A program made the position numbers and the translations under genes. Below, in pieces: positions 62,833 to 64,000 of a DNA stretch of 64,000 nucleotides (position 1 is its first letter; every line of letters begins with the position of its first letter). The stretch comes from Streptococcus suis. GTDB taxonomy: Bacteria; Bacillota; Bacilli; Lactobacillales; Streptococcaceae. Below the pieces are notes generated by a model, which made no database searches, was not told the DNA's origin, and saw only the letters and a list, made by a program, of their open reading frames with translations. The stretch spans positions 1,798,001-1,862,000 of the forward strand of contig NZ_CP082205.1 of NCBI RefSeq assembly GCF_019856455.1, read 5' to 3'.

Positions 62833-64000
62833 TCTTATATTTTTAGATAGAATAGCTAGAATCGTATCCGTATCACCTGAATTATCAGTTTTCACTAAAC
62901 CTGTTTCAACCTTACTAAATAGAGAATTAATGATGATTAGTCGCTCATCTTTGTCAATATCTATTCCAGAATAAATCAATGATTGATAAAATCTAGTCAT
63001 AGCTGCTTTTTGCTTGTATTCAGTAGCTAAATGATGGTTTGACATTACTATCTTTATTAATATCCTAATTATATAAATAAAGAAGGATATAACTGTTATC
63101 AGAATAAAGGATTCTGATATGAATGGAATAGCTTTGGTGATATTCTTCGAATAATCGTAAACTACAAGCACTAATATTGCGGAGGATAGAATCAAGAGGA
63201 TGGCAGCAACAATTAAGACTATTGTCCAGTTTCGAGCTCGTTTTTGATGTTCTACCGCTCGGTCATTCCAAAGCTGTTCAGGAGCCTCAAGAGACAGCTT
63301 GGCATTATAAGTTTCCTCTAGCTCTTGTAGTCTATTCTGCTTTTCTTCTTGCCAATTATCAATAGAATCTTGAAATTCTTTAAGTTCATCAACTTTATCA
63401 TCAAACAGTTGTTGAATCTCGTCGTTCTTAGTCTGCGTAAAAGCTGTAATTTCTCTATATTGTTCATCCGAATCTGCTGAGAGTTCCTCTAATTTTCTAG
63501 TTATCGGAACTACTATATTGTTTTCAAAATCCGAAACATTTTCTCTGATATTTGAAAAGTTTTTTCGAAGCAAATACAAAGCTGGATAAAATTGATACTG
63601 GGAGGAGTTAGAAAAGTAGCTACCAACAAGATGTGGATTTTTAGATAATCGTATGAAACATTTTACCGCTTCTTCAACAGAAGTGTCAGTTTGTTGAACA
63701 TAAAATGATACAAAACTTTTTATCTTACGGATTTCATCATCTCTATCAATCGGCGAAGAAATTGCTAAAATATAAGTTAAATTGCCTTGCTCTCTAGATT
63801 CTCGGCTAGTAGATAGGTTGTAGTAAAGATAATTGTTAACATTGTCTAAGTTAAACTCTTCAAGCTCGGTAAAATATTGCCGAATAGCCACGATTTTATT
63901 ACTTAAACTTTGCCAATTTGAATAGAAATTATTAGGTACTTCATCCGAAATTGATTTCCAATAATCTAAATTACTTTTTACAACTTTTTCGATCTCGTCA
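62830..64000 (-). CDS. DUF6161-like membrane protein with coiled coil (5' end outside window)
   Basis: The frame stays open past the GTG at 63891 to the window edge (…NLDYWKSISDEVPNNFYSNW then QSLSNKIVAIRQYF), so at least 389 residues are visible and the N-terminus is missing. A long charged coiled coil (about 120-210 residues after the GTG) precedes two membrane segments (NWTIVLIVAAILLILSSAI and ILITVISFFIYIIRILI) and a cytoplasmic tail ATEYKQKAAMTRFYQSLI. This layout matches DUF6161 proteins; function unknown. Confidence 0.75.
   Translation of the reverse strand, partial: DEIEKVVKSNLDYWKSISDEVPNNFYSNWQSLSNKIVAIRQYFTELEEFNLDNVNNYLYYNLSTSRESREQGNLTYILAISSPIDRDDEIRKIKSFVSFYVQQTDTSVEEAVKCFIRLSKNPHLVGSYFSNSSQYQFYPALYLLRKNFSNIRENVSDFENNIVVPITRKLEELSADSDEQYREITAFTQTKNDEIQQLFDDKVDELKEFQDSIDNWQEEKQNRLQELEETYNAKLSLEAPEQLWNDRAVEHQKRARNWTIVLIVAAILLILSSAILVLVVYDYSKNITKAIPFISESFILITVISFFIYIIRILIKIVMSNHHLATEYKQKAAMTRFYQSLIYSGIDIDKDERLIIINSLFSKVETGLVKTDNSGDTDTILAILSKNIR

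Noticed and set aside
62729..62974. + strand open frame across the 3' end of the DUF6161 gene
   Set aside because: It runs through two terminators and the antisense of a well-supported gene; no family resemblance.

Overview
The window looks like a low-GC Firmicutes chromosome, most likely Streptococcus suis. This is an inference from gene order (glmU-nudF-macP-mtnN; a sus sucrose operon; lgt-hprK; a preQ1-II leader before queT), from streptococcal DUF proteins, and from RUP-like repeats. No rRNA, tRNA, CRISPR array or prophage was seen. Most genes lie on the minus strand.

Layout. 1-1.7 kb: the 5' part of a YSIRK-type surface protein gene, with a (GTCT)15 tract just after its promoter. 1.7-3.4 kb: rplA-rplK and a small membrane gene. 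3.5-5.3 kb: a nested mobile block, in which an IS110-family element (IS1111-like layout) sits in the end of a 160-bp MITE that itself splits a RUP-like repeat. 5.4-8.1 kb: a VOC protein and ftsK. 8.2-14.4 kb: a sus operon (susR, susT1, susT2, susX, susH) whose binding-protein gene susX is frameshifted by a 5-bp repeat gain. 14.5-19.5 kb: small accessory genes, a secreted cyclophilin, a vitamin B6 salvage pair and mtnN-macP. 19.5-25.9 kb: nudF-glmU, a run of small genes including a Tad2-like (DUF2829) protein, and a PadR/DUF1129 membrane cluster. 26-30.6 kb: a BceRS-BceAB peptide-antibiotic sensing and resistance module with a visible BceR box. 30.7-33.8 kb: a decayed segment where the second, apparently identical IS copy joins two gene stumps, followed by a truncated macrodomain gene and an hxlR stump. 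33.8-49.8 kb: mostly housekeeping genes (lgt, hprK, manA, tex, queT, map, murA, metK, comEB). 49.8-64 kb: birA, dnaX, msrC, an LPXTG protein, udk, a DEAD-box helicase, pgdA and a DUF6161 protein cut by the window edge.

The most distinctive themes are these. Two surface-protein genes have simple repeats in or next to the promoter, and susX has a repeat-linked frameshift, so three slippage-prone loci lie in one window. The two IS copies have a long 3' non-coding end that may encode a bridge RNA, and joining their ends would create a TTGACA-17-GACAAT promoter. Five genes have the -10 box only 6-8 bases before the ATG and no Shine-Dalgarno sequence, which suggests leaderless mRNAs. Several dispersed intergenic repeat families (RUP-like, a MITE and an unnamed ~230-bp family) are present.
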